64,000 nt of DNA from Phenylobacterium sp. (lineage in GTDB: Bacteria; Pseudomonadota; Alphaproteobacteria; Caulobacterales; Caulobacteraceae): the NCBI RefSeq assembly GCF_013822795.1, contig NZ_PNLB01000010.1:92920-156919 (forward strand), written 5' to 3'. The notes under the pieces were generated by a model that was not told where the DNA came from, made no database searches, and was given only the letters and a program-made list of their open reading frames with translations. This document shows positions 53,988 to 62,500 of this stretch, piece by piece. The first letter of the stretch is position 1, and each line of letters starts with the position of its first letter. A program made the position numbers and the translations under genes.

Positions 53988-54737
53988 ATGACACCCCTGG
54001 ATCTCAGCATCCGCAGCTACGGCCAGGACCGAGGCCCCGACAGCCACAGCTTCGACCAGTTGGTGCTGCCGCTTAGCGGCGCGCTGGAGCTGGACATTGA
54101 CGGCAAGGGCGAGCGCCTGGCCTCCGGACGGGCCGCATTCGTCGTCGCGGGAACGCCGCACTCGACCATGAGCGACACGGCCAATCGCTCAGTGATCCTG
54201 GACCTGCATCTAGCCCACCTGGCCCCGCAAATGGCCGAGCGGCTGGCCAGGGCGCCCTTCGTGAACCTTACCCCCGCCGCGACCAAGCTGATCGACTACA
54301 TGGGGCTGATGATCGGCGAGAGCCGCGCCACGCCCGCCACGGTGGCGCTCTGGACGCCGCTGCTGATCGACGCGCTGGGGCAGACGCCGGCCAGCGCCGC
54401 CTCTCGGCTGGCCAGACTCGCCGCCGAGATCGAGGCGGACCCGGCCCTGCCCTGGACCGCCGCGATGATGGCCGAACGCGCCGCGGTCAGCGTCAGCCGC
54501 CTGCACGCCCTATTCCAAACCGAACTGGGCGCGAGCCCCCGGGCCTGGCTCAGCGAAGTGCGCCTGCGCCAGGCCCGGGGTTGGCTGTCGACCTCGCCGG
54601 TCTCGATCGCCGAGGTCGCCCATCGCTGCGGCTACGCCGACCAGAGCGCGCTGACGCGGGCGATGCGCCGGGCGACCGGCATGACCCCGGCCGCCTATCG
54701 CCGCCAGGAACGCGAGACGCGGACCAAAGCGCAGTAG
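53988..54737 (+). CDS. AraC-family transcription regulator
   Basis: A 249-residue regulator. Residues 1-90 are a cupin-like sensor (FDQLVLPLSGALELDIDGKG, AAFVVAGTPHSTMSD). Residues 150-240 hold two HTH units (ERAAVSVSRLHALFQTELGA, SIAEVAHRCGYADQSALTRA) ending RRATGMTPAAYRR, the AraC signature. Likely controls the DMT transporter gene that starts 44 bases after it. Ligand unknown. Confidence 0.93.
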   Translation: MTPLDLSIRSYGQDRGPDSHSFDQLVLPLSGALELDIDGKGERLASGRAAFVVAGTPHSTMSDTANRSVILDLHLAHLAPQMAERLARAPFVNLTPAATKLIDYMGLMIGESRATPATVALWTPLLIDALGQTPASAASRLARLAAEIEADPALPWTAAMMAERAAVSVSRLHALFQTELGASPRAWLSEVRLRQARGWLSTSPVSIAEVAHRCGYADQSALTRAMRRATGMTPAAYRRQERETRTKAQ

Positions 54738-54781
54738 CCTCGGCCAAGACCCCGGCCGCATTCCATGGCAATGGCCTCCTC

Positions 54782-55741
54782 ATGACAGGACAAGGCCGGA
54801 CATTGCTGGGCGTCGGATGCGGATTGGCCGCCGGCGCGCTCTGGGGACTGGTGTTCCTGGCCCCGGAGTTGACCGCGGAGTTCACCCCGCTGCAACTGGC
54901 GGCCGGGCGCTACCTCGCCTACGGAGCGCTCGCCGCCGCCCTGCTCGCGCCGCGCTGGCGGGCCGTGAGCGCCGCCATCGGACGGCGCGAGTGGATCGCG
55001 CTGTCGTGGCTCAGCGTGCTCGGCAACACCCTCTACTACGTGCTTCTCGCGAGCGCCGTGCAGATGGGCGGCGTGGCCATGACCTCCGTCGTCGTCGGCT
55101 TTCTGCCCGTCGCCGTCACGGTGATCGGCAGCCGCGACCACGGCGCGGTCCCCCTGCGGCGATTGATCCCGTCGCTGGCGATGGGCGCCGCCGGCGTCGT
55201 CTGCATCGCCTGGCAGTCGCTGGACGCCGCCGCGCCGGGCTCGGAGGCGCAGGCTCTCGTCGGCCTGGCCTGCGCGATCGGCGCCCTGGCCTCGTGGACC
55301 GCCTACGCGGTCGGGAACGGGCGCTGGCTGGCGCGCATGCAGCACGTATCGGCCCACGACTGGAGCCTGCTGACCGGGGTGGCCACCGGGGCCCAGGCCA
55401 TCGCGCTGGCGATCCCCGCGGCGCTGATCGGAGCCAGCGCCCACGCCTCGGCCGAGTGGGTGCGCTTCCTCGCCGTGTCTGGCGGAGTGGCGATCTTCGC
55501 CTCCATCGTCGGCAACGCCTTCTGGAACCGCGCCAGCCGGCTGCTGCCGCTGACGCTGGTCGGCCAGATGATCCTGTTCGAGACCCTGTTCGCCCTGCTC
55601 TACGGCTTCCTGTGGGAGCAGCGCTGGCCGACCGCGGCCGAACTCGCCGCCATCGGCCTCATGGTCGCCAGCGTCGTCACCTGCGTTTCGGCGCACCGTC
55701 CGCGCCAAGGAGTTCCCCATGCACAAGACCAGCAAGCCTGA
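54782..55741 (+). CDS. DMT-family (EamA) transporter
   Basis: A 319-residue inner-membrane protein with ten predicted helices in two EamA repeats (GVGCGLAAGALWGLVFLAPE; LVGLACAIGALASWTAYAVG). Typical small-molecule exporter. ATG 54782 starts MTGQGRTLLGVGCG; a longer frame from 54581 overlaps the AraC gene without support. It overlaps the following csaA-like gene by 23 bases. Its substrate may be linked to the AraC regulator. Confidence 0.9.
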   Translation: MTGQGRTLLGVGCGLAAGALWGLVFLAPELTAEFTPLQLAAGRYLAYGALAAALLAPRWRAVSAAIGRREWIALSWLSVLGNTLYYVLLASAVQMGGVAMTSVVVGFLPVAVTVIGSRDHGAVPLRRLIPSLAMGAAGVVCIAWQSLDAAAPGSEAQALVGLACAIGALASWTAYAVGNGRWLARMQHVSAHDWSLLTGVATGAQAIALAIPAALIGASAHASAEWVRFLAVSGGVAIFASIVGNAFWNRASRLLPLTLVGQMILFETLFALLYGFLWEQRWPTAAELAAIGLMVASVVTCVSAHRPRQGVPHAQDQQA

Positions 55742-56090
55742 CGAGCCGGCGGCCGCGCAGATCGTCTTCGACGACTTCGCCAAGGTCGACATCCGCGCGG
55801 GCGTCATCGTCTCGGCCGAGCCCTTCCCGGAGGCGCGCAAGCCGGCCTACCGCCTGGCCATCGACTTCGGCCCGGCGATCGGCGTGAAGAAGAGTTCGGC
55901 CCAGATCACCGAGAACTACGCGCTGGAGGAGCTGGTCGGTCGCGCGGTGATGGCTGTCGTCAATTTCCCACCGCGCCAAATCGGGCCGGTGCGTTCGGAA
56001 GTGCTTGTCCTGGGATTTCCGGACGATAAGGGTCGGATCGTCCTCGCCGCCCCGCTTGGCGCCGTGCCGACCGGCGCGCGGCTCGCCTAG
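55719..56090 (+). CDS. CsaA-like tRNA-binding-domain protein
   Basis: A 123-residue single OB-fold tRNA-binding domain (FDDFAKVDIRAGVIVSAEPF, KKSSAQITENYALEELVGR, RQIGPVRSEVLVLG). CsaA-type proteins are small, dimeric and linked to export chaperoning or RNA binding. The start ATG lies in the last 23 bases of the DMT gene, and AAGGAG precedes it. Stop shares CTAG with the convergent membrane protein gene. Confidence 0.93.
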   Translation: MHKTSKPDEPAAAQIVFDDFAKVDIRAGVIVSAEPFPEARKPAYRLAIDFGPAIGVKKSSAQITENYALEELVGRAVMAVVNFPPRQIGPVRSEVLVLGFPDDKGRIVLAAPLGAVPTGARLA

Positions 56091-56458
56091 CCGCGCCTGG
56101 CGACGCGTCCCGCCAGCGCCAGCAACAGCCCCGCCGCAGTCAGTGCGAACATCGCCCCGATGATCAAGGTCAGGCGCTGCTCGCGGACGCTGGTGGCGGC
56201 GCCGGCTTCGAGCATGTCGCCGTAGTGTCCGAAGAACGACATCCAGAACATCGCGCAGGCGAACCCCCAGCCCGCGCTCAACCAGCGCTCCACGCCACGG
56301 CGAAGGGCCAGAACCCCGCCTACGACTAGGAGAGCGGCGGCGACATAGTCGACGACCCAAAAGGGCCACCACTGCCAATCGCCCCAGTTGCGGACGGCTT
56401 CAAGCACCGCCAGCGACGATCCGAACACGATCGCCAACCACGCCGAAATCTTCAGCAT
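56087..56458 (-). CDS. Small membrane protein, unknown
   Basis: A 123-residue hydrophobic protein with four predicted helices (ISAWLAIVFGSSLAVLEAV, FWVVDYVAAALLVVGGVLAL, FACAMFWMSFFGHYG, LTLIIGAMFALTAAGLLLAL) and a Trp-rich loop (NWGDWQWWPFWVVD). ATG 56458 has GAGGGGG upstream; the frame opening at 56512 does not. No family named. It ends tail-to-tail with the CsaA-like gene. Confidence 0.75.
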   Translation of the reverse strand: MLKISAWLAIVFGSSLAVLEAVRNWGDWQWWPFWVVDYVAAALLVVGGVLALRRGVERWLSAGWGFACAMFWMSFFGHYGDMLEAGAATSVREQRLTLIIGAMFALTAAGLLLALAGRVARRG

Positions 56459-56508
56459 CGCTGCCCCCTCACCCCATACGGACAACCTAGGGGAGATGCG
56501 GGGCTTGG

Positions 56509-57873
56509 TCACGCCGCGCGGGCGACGACCTTGTTGCGGCCGTGGGCCTTGGCCTCGTAGACGGCCTCGTCAGCACGCTTGAGCAGGGCTTCAGGGCGGT
56601 CGCCCTCGCCGAGGGTGGCGGCGACACCGACCGATATGGTCACCGTCAGCAGTTCGCGGCCGCCCATCACCCGAAACGGCGAGCCGGCGACGTGCAGGCG
56701 GATCCGCTCGGCGATGCGCTCAGCGTCCTCCAGTTTGGTGTCGGGCATCACCACAACGAACTCTTCGCCGCCGTAGCGGCACGGTAGATCAATGGCCCGG
56801 ACGTTGGAGGCCAGCCGCACGGCGAACTCGCGCAGCACCTCGTCGCCGACATCATGGCCATAGCCGTCGTTGATCTTCTTGAAGTGGTCGATGTCGATCA
56901 GCAGGCAGGCCACAGCGTCGCCGCCATGCGTCGCACGGCGCACCAGCGCCTCGAGCTGGCCGGTCATGTAGCGGCGGTTGTGCAGGCCAGTAAGCTGATC
57001 GGTGACCGCCAGCTCCAGGGAGTGATCGAGGTTGTCGCGCAGATAGTCGGTGTAGCGCTTGCGGCGGATCTGGGTGCGAGCGCGAGCGGCCAGCTCCTGT
57101 GGGTCGATCGGCTTGGGCAGGATGTCGTTGACGCCGATCTCCAGAGCCTTCACCAGCCGCGGCCGCTCGTCGAAATCGACTACAGCCAGCACAGGCAGGT
57201 GACGGGTCGCCTCGTCCGAGCGCAGCTGAGCAGCGAAACGCAGGCCGTCGAAGGCGCGCGCGGTGGCGTTGACGATGATCAGATCGACCGGCCCCTTGGC
57301 GGTCATCAGCGCCTTCTCGGGATCGGCCTCGATCACCGGGCGATGCTCGATCGCCAGCTCGGTGGCGACCCGCTGCGCCTGGCGTTCATGATCGTCGACG
57401 ATGAGGATCCGGCCGCCCGTCCCGCCCAAGCGCGAGGCGGCGCCGGCGATGACGCCCATACGGCGGCCCGACGCCTCGCGGTCGCGCAATTCGTCGATCA
57501 CCATCTTCAGCCGGGTCAGACTGCGCACACGGGCGAACAGCAGGACATCGTCGATGGGTTTAGTCAGGAATTCGTCGGCGCCAGACTCCAGCCCGGCGAT
57601 GCGGTCGGCGCGGCCGTCCAGCGCGGTGACCAGCACCACCGGCACGTGGCGCGTTTCCGGATCATCCTTCAGCCGGCGGCAGACCTGGAAGCCGTCCATG
57701 CCGGGCATCATCACGTCCAGCAGGACGATGTCGGGCTTTTCCTTGGCGGCGATGGCCAACGCCGTCGGCCCGTCGCTGGCCGTCAGGACATCGTAGTATT
57801 CCGCCGTCAGCTTGGCTTCCAGCAGACGCACGTTGGCTTCAATGTCGTCGACGACGAGGATACGGGCGGACAT
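56509..57873 (-). CDS. pleD: Response regulator diguanylate cyclase PleD
   Basis: A 454-residue PleD. Receiver 1 has phospho-acceptor D53 (LLDVMMPGMDG). Receiver 2 is degenerate at the second receiver region (VDLIIVNATARAFDG). The GGDEF domain has the active GGEEF in CRYGGEEFVVVMPD and the inhibitory RxxD site (RAID) five residues upstream. It makes c-di-GMP when phosphorylated and drives the swarmer-to-stalk transition in Caulobacter. divK lies 8 bases upstream on the same strand, so the two form an operon. Confidence 0.96.
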   Translation of the reverse strand: MSARILVVDDIEANVRLLEAKLTAEYYDVLTASDGPTALAIAAKEKPDIVLLDVMMPGMDGFQVCRRLKDDPETRHVPVVLVTALDGRADRIAGLESGADEFLTKPIDDVLLFARVRSLTRLKMVIDELRDREASGRRMGVIAGAASRLGGTGGRILIVDDHERQAQRVATELAIEHRPVIEADPEKALMTAKGPVDLIIVNATARAFDGLRFAAQLRSDEATRHLPVLAVVDFDERPRLVKALEIGVNDILPKPIDPQELAARARTQIRRKRYTDYLRDNLDHSLELAVTDQLTGLHNRRYMTGQLEALVRRATHGGDAVACLLIDIDHFKKINDGYGHDVGDEVLREFAVRLASNVRAIDLPCRYGGEEFVVVMPDTKLEDAERIAERIRLHVAGSPFRVMGGRELLTVTISVGVAATLGEGDRPEALLKRADEAVYEAKAHGRNKVVARAA

Positions 57874-57880
57874 AGGCGAA

Positions 57881-58246
57881 CTAACTCAACAATCGCCGGA
57901 CGGTTTCGAGAAAGTGCGACACCGAAATAGGTTTCGACAAGTAGGCCTCGCAGCCGCCCTCGCGAATCCGCTCTTCGTCACCCTTCATCGCGAACGCCGT
58001 CACCGCCACGACCGGAATCGTCGCGAGGTCGTCGTCCTCCTTCAGCCACTTGGTGACCTCCAAGCCGGAGATCTCCGGAAGCTGGATATCCATTAGAATC
58101 AAGTCGGGACGATGCTCGCGCGCCAACGCAAGCGCCTGCAGCCCTTCGCGGGTCTGCAGAGTTTCGTAGCCTTGGGCATCGAGCAGATCATGAAACAGCT
58201 TCATGTTCAGCTCGTTATCCTCGACGATGAGGACCTTCTTGGCCAT
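57881..58246 (-). CDS. divK: Single-domain response regulator DivK
   Basis: A 121-residue receiver domain only. Phospho-acceptor D53 ([13 protein letters not shown]), acidic pair E9-D10 (VEDN), and K in YLSKPISV. In Caulobacter it is phosphorylated by DivJ and dephosphorylated by PleC, and inhibits CtrA activity. First gene of divK-pleD. A CtrA half-site candidate (TTAACGAT) lies 57-64 bases before the start on this strand. Confidence 0.97.
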   Translation of the reverse strand: MAKKVLIVEDNELNMKLFHDLLDAQGYETLQTREGLQALALAREHRPDLILMDIQLPEISGLEVTKWLKEDDDLATIPVVAVTAFAMKGDEERIREGGCEAYLSKPISVSHFLETVRRLLS

Positions 58247-58302
58247 TTTCGTCTCGATGATCCTTCGAGAGCTCGCGAATCGACCGCAGCCCCCACCTTT
58301 GG

Positions 58303-58310
58303 ATCGTTAA
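58303..58310 (-). promoter_or_regulatory. CtrA half-site candidate upstream of divK
   Basis: On the minus strand TTAACGAT matches TTAACSAT. CtrA control of divK is known in Caulobacter, so the position is plausible. A full two-part site was not found. Confidence 0.4.
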
Positions 58311-58356
58311 TCCCACGGATATCCTTAAACTCGCGTTAGTCGCACCGGAGGGCTCT

Positions 58357-59025
58357 TTGGCCAGCGTTTCACCTCAACTGCCGCCACCCCGGGCGCCCAA
58401 CCTGCTGGAACTGGGCGTCGATCCCAGCCGCCCGCTGCTGCTGGTCGACGTGGACGAGGTGCTGGGCCTGTTCATGCAGGGGTTCGGGCGGTTCCTGGAG
58501 GGCCGCGGGCTGGAGTTTCGCGTCGACCGCTTCGCACTGTTCCAGAACATCTACCGCCCCGGCGAGACCCAGCACCTGCCGATTGAGGAAGGGCGAACAC
58601 ACTTCGACGACTTCTTCCGCCTCGGCTGCGGCGACATGGAACCCGCCCCCGGGGGTCCCGAAGCGCTGCGCGCGCTCTCGCAGCGGGCCAATGTCGTGAT
58701 CCTGACCAACGCGCCGGGCCCGGCCCGCATGGCCCGGGCCCGCTGGCTCGGCCGGCACGGCATGGACTATCCGCTGGTGCTCAACACCGGCCCCAAGGGT
58801 CCAGTCGCCGCGCTGATGGCGCGGCAGGTCCGTTCCCGAGCCGCATTCATCGACGACCTGATCTCCAATCTCGACTCGGTCGCTGAGAGCGCCCCGGGCG
58901 TGAACCGCTTCCAGATGGTCGCCGACCCGCGCCTGCAGCCGCTGGCGCCAACCGCCCCCGAGCGCCACACCAGGATCGACGACTGGCGGGCGCTGCGCGA
59001 GGCGATCGAAGCGGCGGTGTTCTAA
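58357..59025 (+). CDS. HAD-like hydrolase, conserved near divK
   Basis: A 222-residue HAD-fold protein. Motif I is LLLVDVDEVLG (D-x-D-E), motif II Thr in VILTNAPG, and a late acidic motif AAFIDDLISNL. The usual motif III Lys lies probably in TGPKGPVAAL. It may be a phosphatase of the 5'(3')-nucleotidase type. TTG 58357 is the start because GGAGGG lies 6 bases upstream. Divergent from divK. Stop overlaps the YceI gene stop by 4 bases. Confidence 0.8.
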   Translation: MASVSPQLPPPRAPNLLELGVDPSRPLLLVDVDEVLGLFMQGFGRFLEGRGLEFRVDRFALFQNIYRPGETQHLPIEEGRTHFDDFFRLGCGDMEPAPGGPEALRALSQRANVVILTNAPGPARMARARWLGRHGMDYPLVLNTGPKGPVAALMARQVRSRAAFIDDLISNLDSVAESAPGVNRFQMVADPRLQPLAPTAPERHTRIDDWRALREAIEAAVF

Positions 59026-59729
59026 GTCGCCGGCTTGGCGGCGGCCGGGCCCGGCTGGGTGAACTCCGTCTCAATGACGATCTCGACCTCGTCGCTGACG
59101 CCGAAGTTGGTGCCCGGCGCGGGCACGCCGTAGGCGATCCCAAACTCCGAACGCTTGATCTCGCCCTTGGCGGAAAAGCCGATCCGCGCCCCGCTCGGGT
59201 CCATGCCGCCGGCCGCGTAGCCGCCGTTGAAGGTGACATCCAGCGTCAAGGGCCGCGTCACCCCGTGCAGGGTGAAGTCGCCCGTGACCTTGGCGGTGTT
59301 GGCGCCGGTCGGCTCGACCTTGGTCGACTTGAACGTGATGGTCGGGAACTTAGCGGCGTCCAGCCATTGCGGCCCAGCCAGCTCAGCGTCGAAATCAGGC
59401 TCGTCGAGCGGGAAATCGGTCTCGAGCGACTTCGGGTCGACAGTCGCCTCCACGGTCATCGCCGCGGGATTGGCGGGATCGAAGTTCAGCTTGCCGGCGA
59501 TGTCGGTGAAACGCGCCGTATAGCGCGAGAGCCCCAGGTGATTGACCCGGAAGGTGACGCTGGCATGGGTGTTGTCCAACTTGTACTCGCCAGGCGGCGC
59601 GGTGTTCTTGACCGCAGGCGCGACGGCCGTCGGTGCGGGGGCGGGCGGCTCGGCCGCCTTCTTCTCGGCCTGCGGCTGCGAGCAGGCGGCGACAGTGAGG
59701 GCGGCGAACGCCCAGGCGGCACGCTTCAT
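59022..59729 (-). CDS. YceI-family lipoprotein
   Basis: A 235-residue exported protein. MKRAAWAFAALTVAAC is a lipoprotein signal with Cys16 of LTVAAC as probable lipid site. A Pro/Ala-rich linker is followed by the YceI lipocalin-like barrel (YKLDNTHASVTFRVNHLGLS, TRPLTLDVTFNGGY, FGIAYGVPAPGTNFGVSDEV). The family binds isoprenoid-like molecules. ATG 59729 used; the frame opening at 59843 lacks the signal. It overlaps the HAD gene stop. Confidence 0.9.
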   Translation of the reverse strand: MKRAAWAFAALTVAACSQPQAEKKAAEPPAPAPTAVAPAVKNTAPPGEYKLDNTHASVTFRVNHLGLSRYTARFTDIAGKLNFDPANPAAMTVEATVDPKSLETDFPLDEPDFDAELAGPQWLDAAKFPTITFKSTKVEPTGANTAKVTGDFTLHGVTRPLTLDVTFNGGYAAGGMDPSGARIGFSAKGEIKRSEFGIAYGVPAPGTNFGVSDEVEIVIETEFTQPGPAAAKPAT

Positions 59730-59854
59730 GAGTCCGGTCCTTCGAGTGTGTCTGGCCACAACTGAGCGTCGCACCAGCCGCGCGAGCACGGCAACGGAAA
59801 TCACCTCGCCGCCCCCATTGCGCCTGGGCGCGAAACGGAACAAACCATGATCCC

Positions 59855-60748
59855 ATGATCCGGATCGGCGTGGATTTCGGCGGCACCAAGATCGAAGCCG
59901 CAGCGCTGGACGCGCACGGCCGCTTCCAAGCCCGCGTGCGTGGCGCCTCGCCGCGCGATTACGCCGCCGGCCTCGAGGCCGTGCGCGAGCTGGTCGCCGA
60001 GGCTGAGCGCCAGGCCGGCGTGAAGGGCGCCAGCATAGGCGTCGGCGGACCTGGCTCGCCCTCGCCGGCCAGCGGCCTGATGCGCAATGCCAACTCCACC
60101 GAACTCAATGGCCACCCCTTCCCGGCCGACCTGGCTCGCGTCCTCGAGCGCCCGGTCCGGTACGCCAACGACGCCAACTGCCTGGCGCTGTCGGAAGCCA
60201 CCGACGGCGCCGGCGCCGAGCATCGGGTGGTCTTCGCCGCGATCCTGGGAACGGGCTGCGGCGCGGGCGTGGCCGTCGAGCGCTCGATCCTGGAAGGCCG
60301 CAACGCGTTCGCCGGCGAGTGGGGTCACATGCCCCTGCCCTGGCCGACTGCCGCCGAGCATCCGGGTCCCTCGTGCTGGTGCGGACGGCGCGGCTGCATG
60401 GAGCTTTGGGTGTCAGGGCCCGGCTTTTCCAAGGACCACGGCGGCGGCCTGTCCAGCGAGCAGATCGTCGGGGCGGCGCGCAACGGCGAGCACGCCGCGG
60501 CCGCCGCGCTCGAGCGCTATGTCGACCGCCTGGCCCGCGGCCTGGCGGTGGTCTGCGACGTGCTCGATCCCGACGTCATTGTCCTCGGCGGCGGGATGTC
60601 GAACGTCGGCGAACTCTACGACCGCCTGCCCGGCGCCATCGCGCCGCTGGTGTTTTCAGACCTCTTCGAAACCGAAGTTCGCCCCGCCATGCACGGAGAC
60701 TCCTCCGGCGTGCGGGGCGCGGCCTGGCTGTGGCCGCTACAGCCATGA
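59855..60748 (+). CDS. ROK-family sugar kinase
   Basis: A 297-residue ROK kinase. N-terminal VDFGGTKIEAAALDAHG is the phosphate-binding motif, GVGGPGSPSP and YANDANCLALSEA (catalytic Asp) follow, and zinc ligands are GHMPLP...H...CWCGRRGCMELWVSGPG. Likely fructokinase or N-acetylglucosamine kinase. Starts ATG 59855. Its stop overlaps the dinB start (ATGA), which places a sugar kinase and a polymerase in one operon. Confidence 0.92.
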   Translation: MIRIGVDFGGTKIEAAALDAHGRFQARVRGASPRDYAAGLEAVRELVAEAERQAGVKGASIGVGGPGSPSPASGLMRNANSTELNGHPFPADLARVLERPVRYANDANCLALSEATDGAGAEHRVVFAAILGTGCGAGVAVERSILEGRNAFAGEWGHMPLPWPTAAEHPGPSCWCGRRGCMELWVSGPGFSKDHGGGLSSEQIVGAARNGEHAAAAALERYVDRLARGLAVVCDVLDPDVIVLGGGMSNVGELYDRLPGAIAPLVFSDLFETEVRPAMHGDSSGVRGAAWLWPLQP

Positions 60749-62013
60749 GCGCGCTCTGCCGCGACTGCTTCAAGCGCGGCGAGTTCGAACGCCGCTGCCC
60801 AGCCTGCGGCTCGCCGCGCATCGTGAAGCACAGTGAGCTCGAGACGCTCTCCATCGCGCACATGGACTGCGACGCCTTCTACGCCTCGGTCGAGAAGCGC
60901 GACGATCCCTCGCTGCGCGACCAGGCTGTGATCGTCGGCGGCGGCAAGCGCGGGGTGGTGACCACCTGCTGCTACATCGCCCGCATCAGCGGCGTCCGCT
61001 CGGCCATGCCGATGTTCAAGGCTCGCCAGCTCTGCCCCCAGGCGGTGATCATCAAGCCCGACTTCGCCAAGTACCGCACCGAGAGCCGGCGGATCATGGA
61101 GATGGTCCGCGACCTGACCCCGCTCGTGCAACCGCTGTCGCTCGACGAGGCCTGGATGGACCTGTCCGGCACCGAGCGCCTGCACGGCGCCTCGCCGGCC
61201 GAGACCCTCTCGCGGCTGCAGGCGAAGATCGAGACCGAGATCGGCATCACCGTCTCCATTGGGCTCGCCGCCAACAAGTTCCTCGCCAAGATCGCCTCGG
61301 ACCTGGACAAGCCGCGCGGCTTTTCAGTGATCGGCGCGGCCGAGGCCCAGAGCTTCCTGGCCCCCAAGCCGGTCGGCATCATCCCCGGCGTCGGCCCGGC
61401 GATGATCAAGTCGCTGGAAGGCGCGGGCTTCAGCAAGGTCGGCGACCTGGCGCGCGCCGACCTGAAGGTTCTGGCCCAGCGCTTCGGCGCCCAGGGCCTG
61501 CGGCTGCATGACTTGGCGCACGGCCGCGACAACCGCAGCGTCAACCCGAACGAGGAACGCAAGGGCATCAGCGCCGAGACCACCTTCAACGAGGATCTGT
61601 CGACGCGATCCGACCTGGAGGACAAGCTGGCCCCGCTGTGCGAGCGGGTGGCGCGTCAGGCCCGGGCCGGCGGCGTGGCTGGCCGGGTCGTCACGCTGAA
61701 GCTGCGCCGGACCGACTTCAAGATCATCACCCGCCGCCGGGCCCTGCCGGTGCCGACCCAGACGGCCAAGACCCTGTTCGCCGTCGGGCGCGAATTGCTG
61801 GCCAAGGAAGTCGACGGACGGCCCTGGCGGCTGATCGGCATCGGCATGGCCGAACTGATCGACGCCGACGCCGTGGAGCATGATTTTTTCGCCGGCGCCG
61901 AGCAGAAGGCGCTGGTCGAAGAACGCGCCGTGGATAAGCTACGGGCGCGATTCGGCCCCGGCGCGGTCACATCCGGACGGGCTTTGGGGGCGAAACGCAC
62001 CTCCCATGATTGA
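60745..62013 (+). CDS. dinB: DNA polymerase IV with N-terminal zinc ribbon
   Basis: A 422-residue Y-family polymerase. It opens MSALCRDCFKRGEFERRCPA, with C5-x2-C8 and C18-x2-C21 forming a small zinc ribbon before the palm, longer than E. coli DinB (351). The palm has MDCDAFYASVEKRDDPSLRD and VQPLSLDEAWMDLSG, which carry the catalytic Asp/Glu, then the thumb, and the little-finger domain from about 245. No SOS box can be placed since it is coupled to the ROK gene. Polymerase IV performs translesion synthesis. Confidence 0.95.
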   Translation: MSALCRDCFKRGEFERRCPACGSPRIVKHSELETLSIAHMDCDAFYASVEKRDDPSLRDQAVIVGGGKRGVVTTCCYIARISGVRSAMPMFKARQLCPQAVIIKPDFAKYRTESRRIMEMVRDLTPLVQPLSLDEAWMDLSGTERLHGASPAETLSRLQAKIETEIGITVSIGLAANKFLAKIASDLDKPRGFSVIGAAEAQSFLAPKPVGIIPGVGPAMIKSLEGAGFSKVGDLARADLKVLAQRFGAQGLRLHDLAHGRDNRSVNPNEERKGISAETTFNEDLSTRSDLEDKLAPLCERVARQARAGGVAGRVVTLKLRRTDFKIITRRRALPVPTQTAKTLFAVGRELLAKEVDGRPWRLIGIGMAELIDADAVEHDFFAGAEQKALVEERAVDKLRARFGPGAVTSGRALGAKRTSHD

Positions 62014-62164
62014 GGGTTGCCGTGTTCCCCCGCATTCGGGGTGACAAAAACGCGCGGTTAGACGGGTTGTAGCCTTTGGGCGACATTTCGACCCTTCCAT
62101 ACGGCAGCCTTTTCCATATCTAATCCATTGTAGAGAGGGCGGCTGCCCTCAGGAGACCTGTTCG
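62014..62164 (+). promoter_or_regulatory. Upstream region of clpS
   Basis: A 151-base gap holding a 5-bp CCCCG-CATT-CGGGG hairpin (62028-62041) and AT-rich TTTTCCATATCTAATCC before clpS. GGAG lies 9 bases upstream of the clpS ATG. No exact promoter is claimed. Confidence 0.35.
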
Positions 62165-62494
62165 ATGGCCGAGCGCAAGCAAGGTGATCAAGATACGGGC
62201 GTCCGGTCGACGGTCATCACTCAGACCAAGCCGAAGACGCAGAAGCCGTCGATGTATCGCGTGCTCATCCTGAACGATGACTACACGCCGATGGAATTCG
62301 TCGTCTACGTGCTTGAGCAATACTTTAATAAGTCGCGCGAAGACGCGACGCGGATCATGCTGCACGTACACCAACATGGTGTCGGCGTGTGTGGCGTGTT
62401 CACATACGAAGTGGCGGAAACGAAAGTGGCCCAGGTCGTTGATACCGCTCGTCGGCACCAACACCCGCTACAATGCACAATGGAAAAGGATTGA
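62165..62494 (+). CDS. clpS: ATP-dependent Clp protease adaptor ClpS
   Basis: A 109-residue adaptor that delivers N-degron substrates to ClpAP. Hallmarks are [20 protein letters not shown] (substrate-binding pocket Asp/Asn/Met), [19 protein letters not shown] and the helix [13 protein letters not shown]-terminal 30 residues are the flexible extension. Two start codons' worth of spacing (6 bases) separates it from clpA, so they form one operon. Confidence 0.97.
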   Translation: MAERKQGDQDTGVRSTVITQTKPKTQKPSMYRVLILNDDYTPMEFVVYVLEQYFNKSREDATRIMLHVHQHGVGVCGVFTYEVAETKVAQVVDTARRHQHPLQCTMEKD

Positions 62495-62500
62495 GGCCCA

